A stretch of 64,000 bases of DNA, taken from NCBI GenBank assembly GCA_963716215.1, contig OY970298.1, positions 2,480,001 through 2,544,000 on the forward strand. Reading direction: 5' to 3'. The position numbers and the translations under genes were made by a program. Positions 51,111 to 59,606 of this stretch are shown here, piece after piece. Position 1 is the first letter of the stretch. Every line of letters begins with the position of its first letter. The DNA comes from JACVRW01 sp963716215. Its GTDB lineage: Bacteria; Actinomycetota; Thermoleophilia; Solirubrobacterales; Thermoleophilaceae. Under the pieces are notes generated by a model. The model was not told the origin of the DNA. It was given only the letters and a program-made list of their open reading frames with translations, and made no database searches.

Positions 51111-52046
51111 CTACGAATCGTCGTCTGGATCGAACGTGCGGCGCTCGCGGGGAGCCGCCGCGCCGGTGGCGGTCTCGGGACGCGTGCCGCTGGGCGTGGC
51201 CGGCTCGTCCGGCGAGAAGCCGGCCTCCTCGGCCTCGCGGCGGGCGCGCTCCTCGGCCTCGCGGCGCTCCTGCTCCTCGGCCTCGCGCTGGGCGCGCTCC
51301 TCGGCCTCGCGGCGCTCCTGCTCCTCGCGCTCGCGGCGGGCGGCCTCCTCCTCGGCGCGGAAGCGCGCGGAGCGCTCGGACACCACGTCGGCGATCGCCT
51401 GGATCACGACCCGGCAGGACCGGATCGCGTCGTCGTTGCCGGGGATCACGTAGTCCACCGGGTCCGGGTCGCAGTTGGTGTCGACCAGGCCGATGATCGG
51501 GATCTTGAGGCGCACGGCCTCGCGCACGCCGATCGCCTCGGTCTTGAGGTCGACGACGAACATCGCGTCCGGCGGGCGCTGCATGTCCGCCACCCCGCCG
51601 AGGTTGGTCTCGAGCTTGTCGCGCTCGGAGATCGCCGCGATGCGCTCGCGCACGGGCAGCAGATCCATGCTGCCGCTCTCCGTCCACTCGCGCAGCTCGT
51701 GGAGGCGCCTGATGCGCTTGGAGATCGTCTGGAAGTTCGTGAGCAGTCCGCCCAGCCAGCGCTGGTTGACGTACGGCATGCCGCAGCTCTCGGCGGCTTC
51801 GCGCACGGTGTCGCGGGCCTGCTTCTTGGTGCCTACGAACAGCACGGTGCCGCCGCGCCCGGCCTGCTCGCCGACGAACTCCTGGGCTGTGTGCAGCAGA
51901 CGCTCGGTCTTCTGCAGGTCGATGATGTGGATACCGCCGCGCTCGCCGAAGATGAAGCGGCGCATCTTGGGGTTCCATCGGCGCGTCTGGTGGCCGAAGT
52001 GCACTCCGGCTTCCAGCAGCTCCTTGATGCCTACGTCAGTGGCCAA
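51111..52046 (-). CDS. rpsB: 30S ribosomal protein S2 with long charged C-terminal tail
   Basis: A 311-residue S2 protein. The core (IKELLEAGVHFGHQTRRWNP and IFGERGGIHIIDLQKTE; GLVDTNCDPDPVDYVIPGND) is canonical to about residue 225. The remainder is a charged coiled-coil-like extension with two copies of a 16-residue unit EEQERREAEERA(Q/R)REA, then a disordered acidic end. Typical S2 proteins have about 230-260 residues. The TTG start at 52046 follows AAGGGAG. Confidence 0.95.
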   Translation of the reverse strand: MATDVGIKELLEAGVHFGHQTRRWNPKMRRFIFGERGGIHIIDLQKTERLLHTAQEFVGEQAGRGGTVLFVGTKKQARDTVREAAESCGMPYVNQRWLGGLLTNFQTISKRIRRLHELREWTESGSMDLLPVRERIAAISERDKLETNLGGVADMQRPPDAMFVVDLKTEAIGVREAVRLKIPIIGLVDTNCDPDPVDYVIPGNDDAIRSCRVVIQAIADVVSERSARFRAEEEAARREREEQERREAEERAQREAEEQERREAEERARREAEEAGFSPDEPATPSGTRPETATGAAAPRERRTFDPDDDS

Positions 52047-52190
52047 AGAGTCTCCCTTTTCGTGTTTGGTGGTGCTGCCGCCCGCCGGCCGGCTCGCGGA
52101 CCCGGTGCTCTGTCGCCCCGGGCAGGGCCGCGGCCGCCTGTTCCGGCGGGGTAGTCGATTGACGCTGCGGCGAACAAGGATAGAGCCCAG

Positions 52191-52225
52191 AAATAAAAGC
52201 GAGGCGGCTGGAAAGCCGCCTCGCT
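52191..52225 (-). terminator. Rho-independent terminator after the rluD gene
   Basis: On the minus strand AGCGAGGCGGC and GCCGCCTCGCT (52198-52208 and 52215-52225) form an 11-bp perfect stem with a 6-nt loop, followed by a T-rich run (TTTTATTT). It ends the proC-yggT-lspA-rluD transcript just upstream of the rpsB operon. Confidence 0.9.
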
Positions 52226-52232
52226 GTGTACA

Positions 52233-53126
52233 TCAGCCTCCGTCTGGCCCTCCGGAGACTGGCTCCCGTCTTGCTGCATCGAGCGCGCGACGCAGTTCAA
52301 CGGGTGGTTTGGACTCGCACACGAGCAGTTCCCCGGTGCGCGGATGGCTAAACATCAACTTCTGCGCGTGCAGGAATTGCCTCTCCAGACCCAGCTCGCG
52401 GCCGGTCGCGCGGCCGCCGTACTGGGGGTCTCCGCAGACCGGATGGCCAATCGCCGCGAGGTGGGCGCGGATCTGGTGCGTGCGGCCGGTCTCCAGGCGC
52501 ACGCGCAGCAGCGTGGTGGCCGGCAGGCGCTCCACGACCTCGAACCGCGTGATCGCTTCGCGCGGTCGATCACTACGCGTGGAGACGACGGTGCGACGCG
52601 AGCGGTCACGGCCGATCGGGGCGTCGATCGTCCCGCTCTCCGCCTCGGGGTGGCCCGCCACGAGCGCCAGATACTCGCGGTGCACCTCGCGCGCCCGCAT
52701 GGCGGCCGAGAGCGCTGCGTGCGCCTCCTCGGTCTTCGTCACCACCAGTAGCCCCGACGTGTCGCGGTCGAGCCGGTGCACGATCCCCGCCCGCTCCGGG
52801 TCGGCCCCACCGGCGGCGCGCCCGCGCAGGGCGCCCGCCAAGGTCGGTCCGTGGTGTCCCGGAGCCGGATGCGTCACCAGCCCGGCGGGCTTGTCGACGA
52901 CCAGCAGGTCGGCGTCCTCGTAGACCACCTCGAACTCGGGGGTGGCCGGCTCGTCCCCGCCCAGACCGTCCACTGCCTCGACCGTGACCTCCTGGCCGGC
53001 GGCCATGCGGTGGTTCTTGGGCCGCGCAGCCCCGTCAACGAGCACGGCGCCGCCGTCGATCAGCCGCTGCGCCGCGGAGCGCGAGGGAGCCGCCCCGCGG
53101 GCCGCCAGGAATGCGTCCAGGCGCAT
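52233..53126 (-). CDS. RluA-family pseudouridine synthase
   Basis: A 297-residue enzyme that isomerises uridine in rRNA. An S4 RNA-binding domain (RLDAFLAARGAAPSRSAAQR) precedes the catalytic domain with HRLDRDTSGLLVVTK (catalytic Asp) and GRTHQIRAHLAAIGHPV. RluD is the closest named relative. ATG 53126 has an excellent GAGGAG site, but residues upstream (LEASAEEAG) also look conserved, so a slightly earlier start such as GTG 53192 is possible. Confidence 0.9.
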   Translation of the reverse strand: MRLDAFLAARGAAPSRSAAQRLIDGGAVLVDGAARPKNHRMAAGQEVTVEAVDGLGGDEPATPEFEVVYEDADLLVVDKPAGLVTHPAPGHHGPTLAGALRGRAAGGADPERAGIVHRLDRDTSGLLVVTKTEEAHAALSAAMRAREVHREYLALVAGHPEAESGTIDAPIGRDRSRRTVVSTRSDRPREAITRFEVVERLPATTLLRVRLETGRTHQIRAHLAAIGHPVCGDPQYGGRATGRELGLERQFLHAQKLMFSHPRTGELLVCESKPPVELRRALDAARREPVSGGPDGG

Positions 53127-53149
53127 CCCGGCCTCCTCGGCGCTCGCCT

Positions 53150-53611
53150 CTAGGCGGATCGCGGCCGCTGTGGCCTCCCCTCCACCACCCACAGCAGCAC
53201 CAGCACCCCGATGACGATGCAGGAGTCGGCCACGTTGAACGCGGGCCACGCGATTGGGTCGATGAAGTCGATCACCGCTCCCTCGCGGGCGCGATCGGCG
53301 AGGTTGCCCAGCGCGCCGCCGAGCAGCATTCCGACCGGCAGCCACAGCCACGGGCGATCGCGGTTGGCCGCGAAGTAGCCGATCAGCAGCGTCAGAGAGG
53401 CCGCGATCAAGATGGCCACGAGCACGCCGCCGCCCTCGAGCGCCCCGAACGCCACGCCGCTGTTGCGCGTATTGGTGAGGTCGAGCCCGGGGAACAGCGC
53501 GACCTGATCGCCGCGCGCGATGTTGGTGGCGGCCAGCTGCTTGGTGACCTGATCGACCGCGACGACGAGGCCGGCGGTGGCCGCCGCCGCGGCCGGGCCT
53601 GGGACCCTCAC
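53150..53611 (-). CDS. lspA: Lipoprotein signal peptidase
   Basis: A 153-residue four-helix membrane aspartyl peptidase that removes signal peptides of lipoproteins. Family segments: NTRNSGVAFG, LGGALGNLADR with the catalytic Asp region VIDFIDP and FNVADSCIVIG. GTG 53611 overlaps the yggT stop (GTGA). Confidence 0.92.
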   Translation of the reverse strand: MRVPGPAAAAATAGLVVAVDQVTKQLAATNIARGDQVALFPGLDLTNTRNSGVAFGALEGGGVLVAILIAASLTLLIGYFAANRDRPWLWLPVGMLLGGALGNLADRAREGAVIDFIDPIAWPAFNVADSCIVIGVLVLLWVVEGRPQRPRSA

Positions 53612-53913
53612 CCCCGGATCGCGTTCGCGACCAGGCTGCTGACGATGATCAGCAAGAAGGTCGCGACGATCGGGCTGAGGTCGAGCGCGCCCGGGCCCAT
53701 CCGCACCGGCGGCAGGACGCGCCGGAACAGGTTCAGGTACGGGTCGGTCACGTCGGTCACGAACTTCAGGAACCCAGCCAGCCAGCGGTTGTACGGGATC
53801 CGCGGGATCCAGCTGAGGATGATGCGGATGAAGATCAGCACCAGGTAGACCAGCGCGAGCGTGTTGACGTAGTCCGCGATGTCGTCGCGGGTCACGGCGA
53901 GCCAGAGGTCCAT
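53608..53913 (-). CDS. YggT family membrane protein
   Basis: A 101-residue two-helix protein. VYLVLIFIRIILSWIP and DPYLNLFRRVLPPV, with PGALDLSPIVATFLL, are the YggT pattern. In actinobacteria it lies in the cell-division region and may affect osmotic response or division. The start overlaps the proC stop by one base (TGATG). Confidence 0.85.
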   Translation of the reverse strand: MDLWLAVTRDDIADYVNTLALVYLVLIFIRIILSWIPRIPYNRWLAGFLKFVTDVTDPYLNLFRRVLPPVRMGPGALDLSPIVATFLLIIVSSLVANAIRG

Positions 53914-54671
53914 CAGCGGGTGGCCTCCACGACGGCGTCGACCGCCGAGCGGCAGACATCGCGCAGCCCGCTCTCCTCGAGCCGGATCAGACCGCGCTCC
54001 GTGGTGCCGCCGGGCGTGGCCACGCGCACCTTGACGGCTTCCGTGTCGTAGTCGTGAGCGCGCAGATAGGCGGCCGTGCCGGCCATCGTCTCGACGGTCA
54101 TGCGCACCGCCTCGTCGCGGGGCAGGCCGTGGGCGGCCCCGGCGTCGGCGAACGCCTCTGCCACCAGCGCCATGAACGCCGGGCCGCAGCTCATCAGCGC
54201 CATCGCGGGCTCGATCAGCGGTTCGCTGGGCAGCGGGATGATCGCGCCGGCGCGGCCGAACAGCTCCAGGATCTCCGCCTCCGGGCCGTCCTTGGCGAGC
54301 CGCCCGGGCACGTAGCAGAGCACCCCCTGGCGCACCTCGGCGGGGATGTTGGGAATGAACCGGTACACGGGCACGCCGGGATAGGCGGCCTCGAGCTGGG
54401 ACGTGTCGGTGGCGGCGAGGATCGAGACAACCGCGCTAGCCCTGCCGCCCAGGTCCGCGGCCACCTCGGCGAGCTGCTTGGGCTTGTGGCAGAGAACCAC
54501 GACGTCAGCTCGCTCGGCCAGCTCGGCGTTCGAGGCGACCGCCTCGCCGCCCAGCTCACCCGCCAGCGCCTCGGCCTTGGCCGCATCCACGTCGGCCACG
54601 AGCGCAGGCTCACCGATACCGCGGGCGAGCGCGGAGGCCATGTTGCCCGCTCCGATGAGACCAAGCTGCAT
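53913..54671 (-). CDS. proC: Pyrroline-5-carboxylate reductase
   Basis: A 252-residue proline-biosynthesis enzyme. MQLGLIGAGNMASALARG is the Rossmann start, PNIPAEVRQGVLCYVPG the dimer region and TPGGTTERGLIRLEESG the conserved C-terminal segment. ATG 54671 is the first codon of the conserved region. First gene of the proC-yggT-lspA-rluD operon, divergent from the galactose-oxidase-like gene. Confidence 0.92.
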   Translation of the reverse strand: MQLGLIGAGNMASALARGIGEPALVADVDAAKAEALAGELGGEAVASNAELAERADVVVLCHKPKQLAEVAADLGGRASAVVSILAATDTSQLEAAYPGVPVYRFIPNIPAEVRQGVLCYVPGRLAKDGPEAEILELFGRAGAIIPLPSEPLIEPAMALMSCGPAFMALVAEAFADAGAAHGLPRDEAVRMTVETMAGTAAYLRAHDYDTEAVKVRVATPGGTTERGLIRLEESGLRDVCRSAVDAVVEATR

Positions 54672-54722
54672 CGCGTCGGAGACTCTATCGGCGGGACGGG
54701 AGCCCGCGCTGTCGGGGGTGTT

Positions 54723-54752
54723 TTGCCTGGTTATGTCAACCTGAGGTAGGCT
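54723..54752 (+). promoter_or_regulatory. Candidate promoter of the galactose-oxidase-like gene
   Basis: TTGCCT (54723-54728) and TAGGCT (54747-54752) with an 18-bp spacer, 32 bp before the GTG start and its GAGGG ribosome site. A 12-bp sequence, GTTATGTCAACC (54730-54741), inside the spacer recurs exactly at 59485-59496. Confidence 0.4.
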
Positions 54753-54784
54753 GCACCCCCAACCTGCAGCGGGAAGAGGGCGTA

Positions 54785-57193
54785 GTGCGGAGTCTGGCCA
54801 GGATGCTGCTTTCAAGGGTGAGCCGTGTGGGCGCGGCGATCGCCGTCGCGGTCGCGGCGATCGCGTTCGCGCTCCCCTCCTCCGGGACCGATCGGGCCAC
54901 GGCGCAGAGCCCGACGGATCCGTCCGTGATCGGGTCGTGGTCAGCTCCGTTCGACATCGGCGTGAAGGGCATCCACAGCGTGGTGCTTCCGAACGGCCGC
55001 GTGCTGCTCTTCTCCTACCCCAACCGGGCCGTCGGCAGCGACGCGTACGTCTGGAACCCCGCCACCGGCGGCACCACCAACGTAAGCCTCAGCTGGAACC
55101 GAGACATCTTCTGCGCGGGCCACTCGTTCCTGGCGGACGGTCGCCTGCTCCTGACCGGTGGGCACGTGCACCGTGGCGCCTTCGGCCTGGGGGTCAAGAA
55201 CACGGACATCTACAACCCGGCCAGCGGCACGTTCACGTCCGGGCCGCTGCTCGGCGAGGAGCGGTGGTATCCGACCAACGTCACGCTGCCCAGCGGGCGC
55301 GTGCTGGTGTTCGGGGGCTTCAAGGACGTGGACAACAGCCAGAAGGCCACGACGGTCGACTCGTACGACCCGGTCGCGAACACGGTCACGGCGCTCCCCG
55401 CGAGCGCCAGCAAGGGCTACGGGAACTATCCGAGGCTCCACCTGCTCGCGAACGGCAAGATCGCCTGGACCAACCAGGCGCGCACGCAGCTGTTCAACAC
55501 GACCACGAACACCTGGGCCGCCTCCGCGCTGACCAACTTCGGCGGCCGGGGAGAGTCCGGGTCCTCGATCCTGCTGCCGGGGTCCAACAAGATCCTCCTG
55601 TTCGGCGGCCCCAACGGATCCGGCGGCGGCAGCGCCACCGCTGAGATCGGCGACTTCTCCGGCTCAACCCCGAGTTGGCGGGCCGTCGGCTCGCTCACCA
55701 CCGGCAGGGTCTGGGCCAACGGCGTCCTGCTCCCGGACGGCAAGGTCCTCGCGGTCGGCGGCGGCGGTGGCGGCGCGTACACGAACCCGGTCAAGCGGGC
55801 CGAGCTGTTCGACCCGCAGACGGAAGCCTGGACCCCGATGGCCACCCAGCAGGGTCCGCGCGTCTACCACTCGACCGCGGTGCTCCTGCCCGACGGACGG
55901 GTGCTCTCGGCGGGGCACGACAACGGCCCACAGCAGACCATGGCCGAAATCTATTCCCCGCCGTACCTGTTCAAGGGCTCGCGTCCGACGATCTCGAGCG
56001 CACCGTCGTCCGTGGGCTACGGCACTCAGTTCAACATCTCGACCCCCCAGGCGTCCTCGATCCAGCGGGTCGTGATGATCCGGCCCAGCTCGACCACCCA
56101 CGCCCTGCACGAGGACCAGCGCTCGATCGAGCTGCCGTTCACGGCCACGAACGGGAGCACGCTGAGCGCCACGGCCCCGGCGAACGCCACGGCCGCACCC
56201 CCAGGCCCCTACATGCTGTTCCTCCTGAACTCGGCCGGCGTGCCCTCGGTCGCGGAGTTCGTGACGGTGAACAGCGCGCCCAACCCGCCGGCGCCGACCG
56301 TGACGACCTTCTCGCCGGCGAGCGGCAGCACGGGTTCGGTCGTCCAGATCGACGGCACCAACCTCACCGGGGCAACCGGAGTGAGCTTCAACAACGTCCC
56401 GGCCACGCAGTTCTCGGTGTCCTCCCCCACGCGCGTCACGGCGACCGTGCCGTCGGGGGCGACCACGGGTCGGATCCGCGTGACCACCGCTGGGGGAACC
56501 GCGACGAGCTCGACCGACTTCACCGTCGTCGTGCCGCCCAACGCCTACCGTGACGCCGTGCTGGCGGACGGCCCCGTCGGCTACTGGCGGCTCGGCGAGA
56601 CTGCCGGGGCCGCGCTCGACACGACCGGAAACGCCGTGGGCGGCAGCTATCTCGGCGGTGTCACGCGCGGTGTTCCGGGTGCGCTCGCGGGCGACTCGAA
56701 CCTGGCGGCCCGCTTCGACGGAACGGACGACTACGTGAGCGTTCCCGACAACAACGCGCTCGACCGCGGCGACGTGTTCACCTACGAGCTCTGGGTCAAG
56801 CGCGGCTCCGTCCAGGGGGTCACACAACGCCTTCTGCACAAGGGCGCGGGGGTCGCCTCGCTCGGCTTCGGTCAGAACAACAAGCTGGTGCTCGTGCCCG
56901 GCGGCACGGGAGCCACCAACATCGCGTCCTCCACGATCGCGATCACCGACCAGGCGTGGCACCACGTCGTGGCGACCAAGAGCGGCGCCGAGGTTCACGT
57001 CTACGTCGACGGCGTCGACCGGACCGCCGCGGCCACGAACAGCACGATGACGTCGAACGCGGTCGCGCTCAACATCGGGCGGGCCAGCACGAGCAGCGCC
57101 TACTCGTCGGCTGACATCGACGAGGTCGCGATCTATCCGACGGCGCTGACCCCCGCCAGGGTGCTGGCGCACTACCAGGTGGGACGCGGCTGA
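54785..57193 (+). CDS. Secreted galactose-oxidase-like copper enzyme with IPT and LamG-like domains
   Basis: An 802-residue protein with a signal peptide (1-42). The kelch propeller and DUF1929 domain carry all expected copper-radical residues: Cys110 (IFCAGHSF) and Tyr162 (RWYPT) for the Cys-Tyr crosslink, Tyr361-His362 (RVYHST) and His439 (TTHALHEDQR), matching GaOx Cys228, Tyr272, Tyr495, His496, His581. Residues about 500-580 are an IPT/TIG fold and about 590-800 a LamG-like lectin domain. It should oxidise primary alcohols of sugars or glycans, releasing H2O2. Confidence 0.88.
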   Translation: MRSLARMLLSRVSRVGAAIAVAVAAIAFALPSSGTDRATAQSPTDPSVIGSWSAPFDIGVKGIHSVVLPNGRVLLFSYPNRAVGSDAYVWNPATGGTTNVSLSWNRDIFCAGHSFLADGRLLLTGGHVHRGAFGLGVKNTDIYNPASGTFTSGPLLGEERWYPTNVTLPSGRVLVFGGFKDVDNSQKATTVDSYDPVANTVTALPASASKGYGNYPRLHLLANGKIAWTNQARTQLFNTTTNTWAASALTNFGGRGESGSSILLPGSNKILLFGGPNGSGGGSATAEIGDFSGSTPSWRAVGSLTTGRVWANGVLLPDGKVLAVGGGGGGAYTNPVKRAELFDPQTEAWTPMATQQGPRVYHSTAVLLPDGRVLSAGHDNGPQQTMAEIYSPPYLFKGSRPTISSAPSSVGYGTQFNISTPQASSIQRVVMIRPSSTTHALHEDQRSIELPFTATNGSTLSATAPANATAAPPGPYMLFLLNSAGVPSVAEFVTVNSAPNPPAPTVTTFSPASGSTGSVVQIDGTNLTGATGVSFNNVPATQFSVSSPTRVTATVPSGATTGRIRVTTAGGTATSSTDFTVVVPPNAYRDAVLADGPVGYWRLGETAGAALDTTGNAVGGSYLGGVTRGVPGALAGDSNLAARFDGTDDYVSVPDNNALDRGDVFTYELWVKRGSVQGVTQRLLHKGAGVASLGFGQNNKLVLVPGGTGATNIASSTIAITDQAWHHVVATKSGAEVHVYVDGVDRTAAATNSTMTSNAVALNIGRASTSSAYSSADIDEVAIYPTALTPARVLAHYQVGRG

Positions 57194-58188
57194 CCCGAGG
57201 GCTGCGCCTGCCGGCGGGCGTCGTACTGCTCTGTGCGACCGCGGTCGGGGGGCTCGTGGCGTTCTGGCTGGCCGCTGAGCTCTTCTCGCGCGACTCTGCC
57301 GGCAGTCCCCCGGGCGCCGGCGCCGTGGAGATCAGCGCGACCACCAACCGGGTCCTGCGCGAGGTTTCCCTGTCCGCGCCGAATGAGGTCGAGGTGGGCC
57401 TCGGTGCCGTCTTCGTGACGGGGACCGACCGCAGCACGGCGACCGTCTCTCGGCTTCCGGACGGCCCGACCGGACGTCCGCGGCCAATTGCACTCGGACG
57501 CGCCACGGCGACGAGTCCCGACGACCTCGCCGTCGGCGCCGGGGCCGTATGGGCCACGGTCGCGGACGCGCTCTATCGAGCCGATCCGAGGCGCCTGGGC
57601 GCCGCCGTCCGCGTCGCGGCTCTACCGAGCGGGGGTTTGCTCAGCGGGGTGGCCGTAGGCGGCGGGTACGTGTGGGTGGCCGACTCCACTCGCCGGACCG
57701 TCAACCGTGTCGACCCGACGGGGCGGCGCGCCACCATGAGCACCTCGCTGCCGGCCTCGGCCGACGGCGTGGCCGTCGGCGAGGGCGCCGTCTGGGTCCC
57801 CAGCGTGCAAGGGCGGTCGCTCTTTCGGATCGCGCTCGCAGACGCTCGGGAGGTGCGTTCGATCGCGGTTCCAGGGGCGGCGAACGGGGTGGCGGTCGGC
57901 GCGGGCAGCGTGTGGGTCACCGCCGCGGGGCGCGACGCGGTCGCCCGCGTGGACCCAGCCTCGGGTCGGGTGTCCTGGATCCGAGTGGGCCACGCGCCGA
58001 CCGACGTGACCGTTGGGCGGGGCTCGGTGTGGGTCGCCAACAGCGGGTCCCGAACCGTCTCTCGCATCGACCCGGTGAGCGGCCGCGTTACCGCGACCAT
58101 CCGGGTGCCCTCGCGGCCGAACCGGATTGCCACCGACGGCCGGTCGGTGTGGGCCACCTTCCTGGGACCCCCGCCCGGCGAGGACTAG
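57190..58188 (+). CDS. Exported beta-propeller protein (YVTN/Vgb-like), probably CTG start
   Basis: A 332-residue protein. It contains repeated blade motifs such as GAGAVWATV, GGGYVWVADSTRRTVNRVD, GEGAVWVPS, GAGSVWVTAAGRDAVARVD and GRGSVWVANSGSRTVSRID. A CTG at 57190 lies on the previous stop (CTGA), follows an AGGTGGGA site and adds TRGLRLPAGVVLLCATAVGG, completing the N-terminal export helix; GTG 57256 would cut it in half. No catalytic residues are evident. It likely works with the galactose-oxidase-like protein. Confidence 0.75.
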   Translation: MTRGLRLPAGVVLLCATAVGGLVAFWLAAELFSRDSAGSPPGAGAVEISATTNRVLREVSLSAPNEVEVGLGAVFVTGTDRSTATVSRLPDGPTGRPRPIALGRATATSPDDLAVGAGAVWATVADALYRADPRRLGAAVRVAALPSGGLLSGVAVGGGYVWVADSTRRTVNRVDPTGRRATMSTSLPASADGVAVGEGAVWVPSVQGRSLFRIALADAREVRSIAVPGAANGVAVGAGSVWVTAAGRDAVARVDPASGRVSWIRVGHAPTDVTVGRGSVWVANSGSRTVSRIDPVSGRVTATIRVPSRPNRIATDGRSVWATFLGPPPGED

Positions 58189-59459
58189 CCCAGCGCGGGC
58201 TCCTCGGTGTCCACGTCCTCGGTTTCGGCCGCGGCGCGCGTGAACCGCGTGGACGGCTCAGCCTGCGACGTGACGAGCGAATCGAGAAACCGCGTCTTCT
58301 CTCGCCTGCCGTCCCAGCGGACGTCCGGTATGAGCACCTCTCGCTTCGCCTCGATGCGATCCGTGTAGCGCTGGAGGTGCCTCAGCATGAGCCCCACCTC
58401 TTCCTCCACGTCCGACGGGGTGTAGCCGAGATCGAACAGGTGCTGATGGTCAGGCGCGTAGAAGTGGTCCTCGAGCTCCAGGCGAGGGTTCTCGATGTTG
58501 CGCACCTCTACGTCGAGGCCCATCTCGCCGGCCGCCGCCTGGACCTTCATGGCCAGCTCCGTGATGTCGAAGACCTCCTGGAACTGGTTGAACACCCGGT
58601 ACTCGCCAGGGTCGGGCGGGTTCTCGAGGGTCAGCGTGAGGCACTGCATGGAGTCCCGTAGCGGCAGGAAGCCGCGCTTCTGGTGCCCCAGACCGAAGGG
58701 CGTCAACGGGTGGCCGATCAGCGCCTGGCAGCAGAAGCGGTTGATCGCCGTGCCGAACGCCTGGTCGAAGTCCAGGCGGGTCAGCAGGCGGTCGTCCTCG
58801 GCCATGTCGTCGATCCGCGTGCCGAACACGACTCCCTGCATGATGTCCGTCGCACGCAATCCCCACAGCCTGCAGGCGAACATCACGTTGTTCGACCCGT
58901 GGACCTTGCTCCAGTGGTACCAGGAGCCAGCCTGACGCGGGAACGGGAGCCGATCGGTGCGGCCCCGGTACTCGAGCTCGAAGAACCCCTCCGGGATCGC
59001 CACGTTGGGCGTGCCGTACTCCCCCATGGTCCCGAGCTTGACCAGGTGCGCGTCGGGGACGAACTCCTCCATCGCGAAGACGAAGTTGGTCGTGCTGACC
59101 AGGTTGTTCCTCTGGACGAACGCGCAGTGCTCCGCGTCGATCATCGAGTACGGCGCCGAAGGACACTCGCCCAAGTGGACGATCGCGTCGGGCCGGAACT
59201 CCTCGAAGATCTGGGCGACCAGCTCGTAGTGAGTCAGGTCACCTTCCCAGAACTGGAAGTCCTTCTCGAAATGCTCGTCGAGCGCCTGTAGCCGCTCCGG
59301 CATCGGGTACACCGGTGTGGCGCTCCACGATCCCATCTCGTGCACCCAGCGTCTGCGAAGAAAGGCGTCGGCCCCGGCCACGTCGTGACCCCTCGCCAAA
59401 AGGTGTTGGGCAAGCGACCAGCCCAAGTAACCGTCGACCCCCGCGACAAATACCCGCAT
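58185..59459 (-). CDS. NAD-dependent epimerase, UDP-sulfoquinovose synthase-like
   Basis: A 424-residue extended SDR enzyme. Rossmann GVDGYLGWSLAQHL, active-site GECPSAPYSM, GTMGEYGTPN and YHWSKVHGSNNV match SQD1/SqdB, which converts UDP-glucose and sulfite to UDP-sulfoquinovose, the sulfolipid headgroup donor. In non-phototrophs such enzymes can also serve glycan modification. Its start is leaderless by promoter spacing; the stop overlaps the propeller gene by 4 bp. Confidence 0.85.
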   Translation of the reverse strand: MRVFVAGVDGYLGWSLAQHLLARGHDVAGADAFLRRRWVHEMGSWSATPVYPMPERLQALDEHFEKDFQFWEGDLTHYELVAQIFEEFRPDAIVHLGECPSAPYSMIDAEHCAFVQRNNLVSTTNFVFAMEEFVPDAHLVKLGTMGEYGTPNVAIPEGFFELEYRGRTDRLPFPRQAGSWYHWSKVHGSNNVMFACRLWGLRATDIMQGVVFGTRIDDMAEDDRLLTRLDFDQAFGTAINRFCCQALIGHPLTPFGLGHQKRGFLPLRDSMQCLTLTLENPPDPGEYRVFNQFQEVFDITELAMKVQAAAGEMGLDVEVRNIENPRLELEDHFYAPDHQHLFDLGYTPSDVEEEVGLMLRHLQRYTDRIEAKREVLIPDVRWDGRREKTRFLDSLVTSQAEPSTRFTRAAAETEDVDTEEPALG

Positions 59460-59464
59460 AATGC

Positions 59465-59494
59465 AAACTAGTCAGACCGGCGACGTTATGTCAA
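59465..59494 (-). promoter_or_regulatory. Promoter of the sulfoquinovose-synthase-like gene
   Basis: On the minus strand TTGACA (59489-59494) and TAGTTT (59465-59470) are separated by 18 bp; transcription would start at the ATG (59459), giving a leaderless mRNA. The TTGACA is embedded in GTTATGTCAACC, shared with 54730. Confidence 0.6.
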
Positions 59495-59510
59495 CCCGCA
59501 ACCACAACGA

Positions 59511-59606
59511 GTTAACCAGTCGTACCGCTGGTGAGTTAACCCGTTCCTCACCTCACGGGTTAACCCTTTCCGTCACCCTCGGGTTAACCCGATACCACTA
59601 TTTATG
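59511..59606. repeat. Four 24-bp repeats with GTTAAC cores (operator-like array)
   Basis: GTTAACC begins at 59511, 59535, 59559 and 59583, exactly every 24 bp. Two copies form the perfect palindrome GGGTTAACCC (59557-59566, 59581-59590). The last unit reaches the ATG at 59604. The array covers the promoter region of the downstream secreted protein and lies beside the divergent promoter at 59465-59494, so it most likely binds a regulator cooperatively. Confidence 0.8.
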
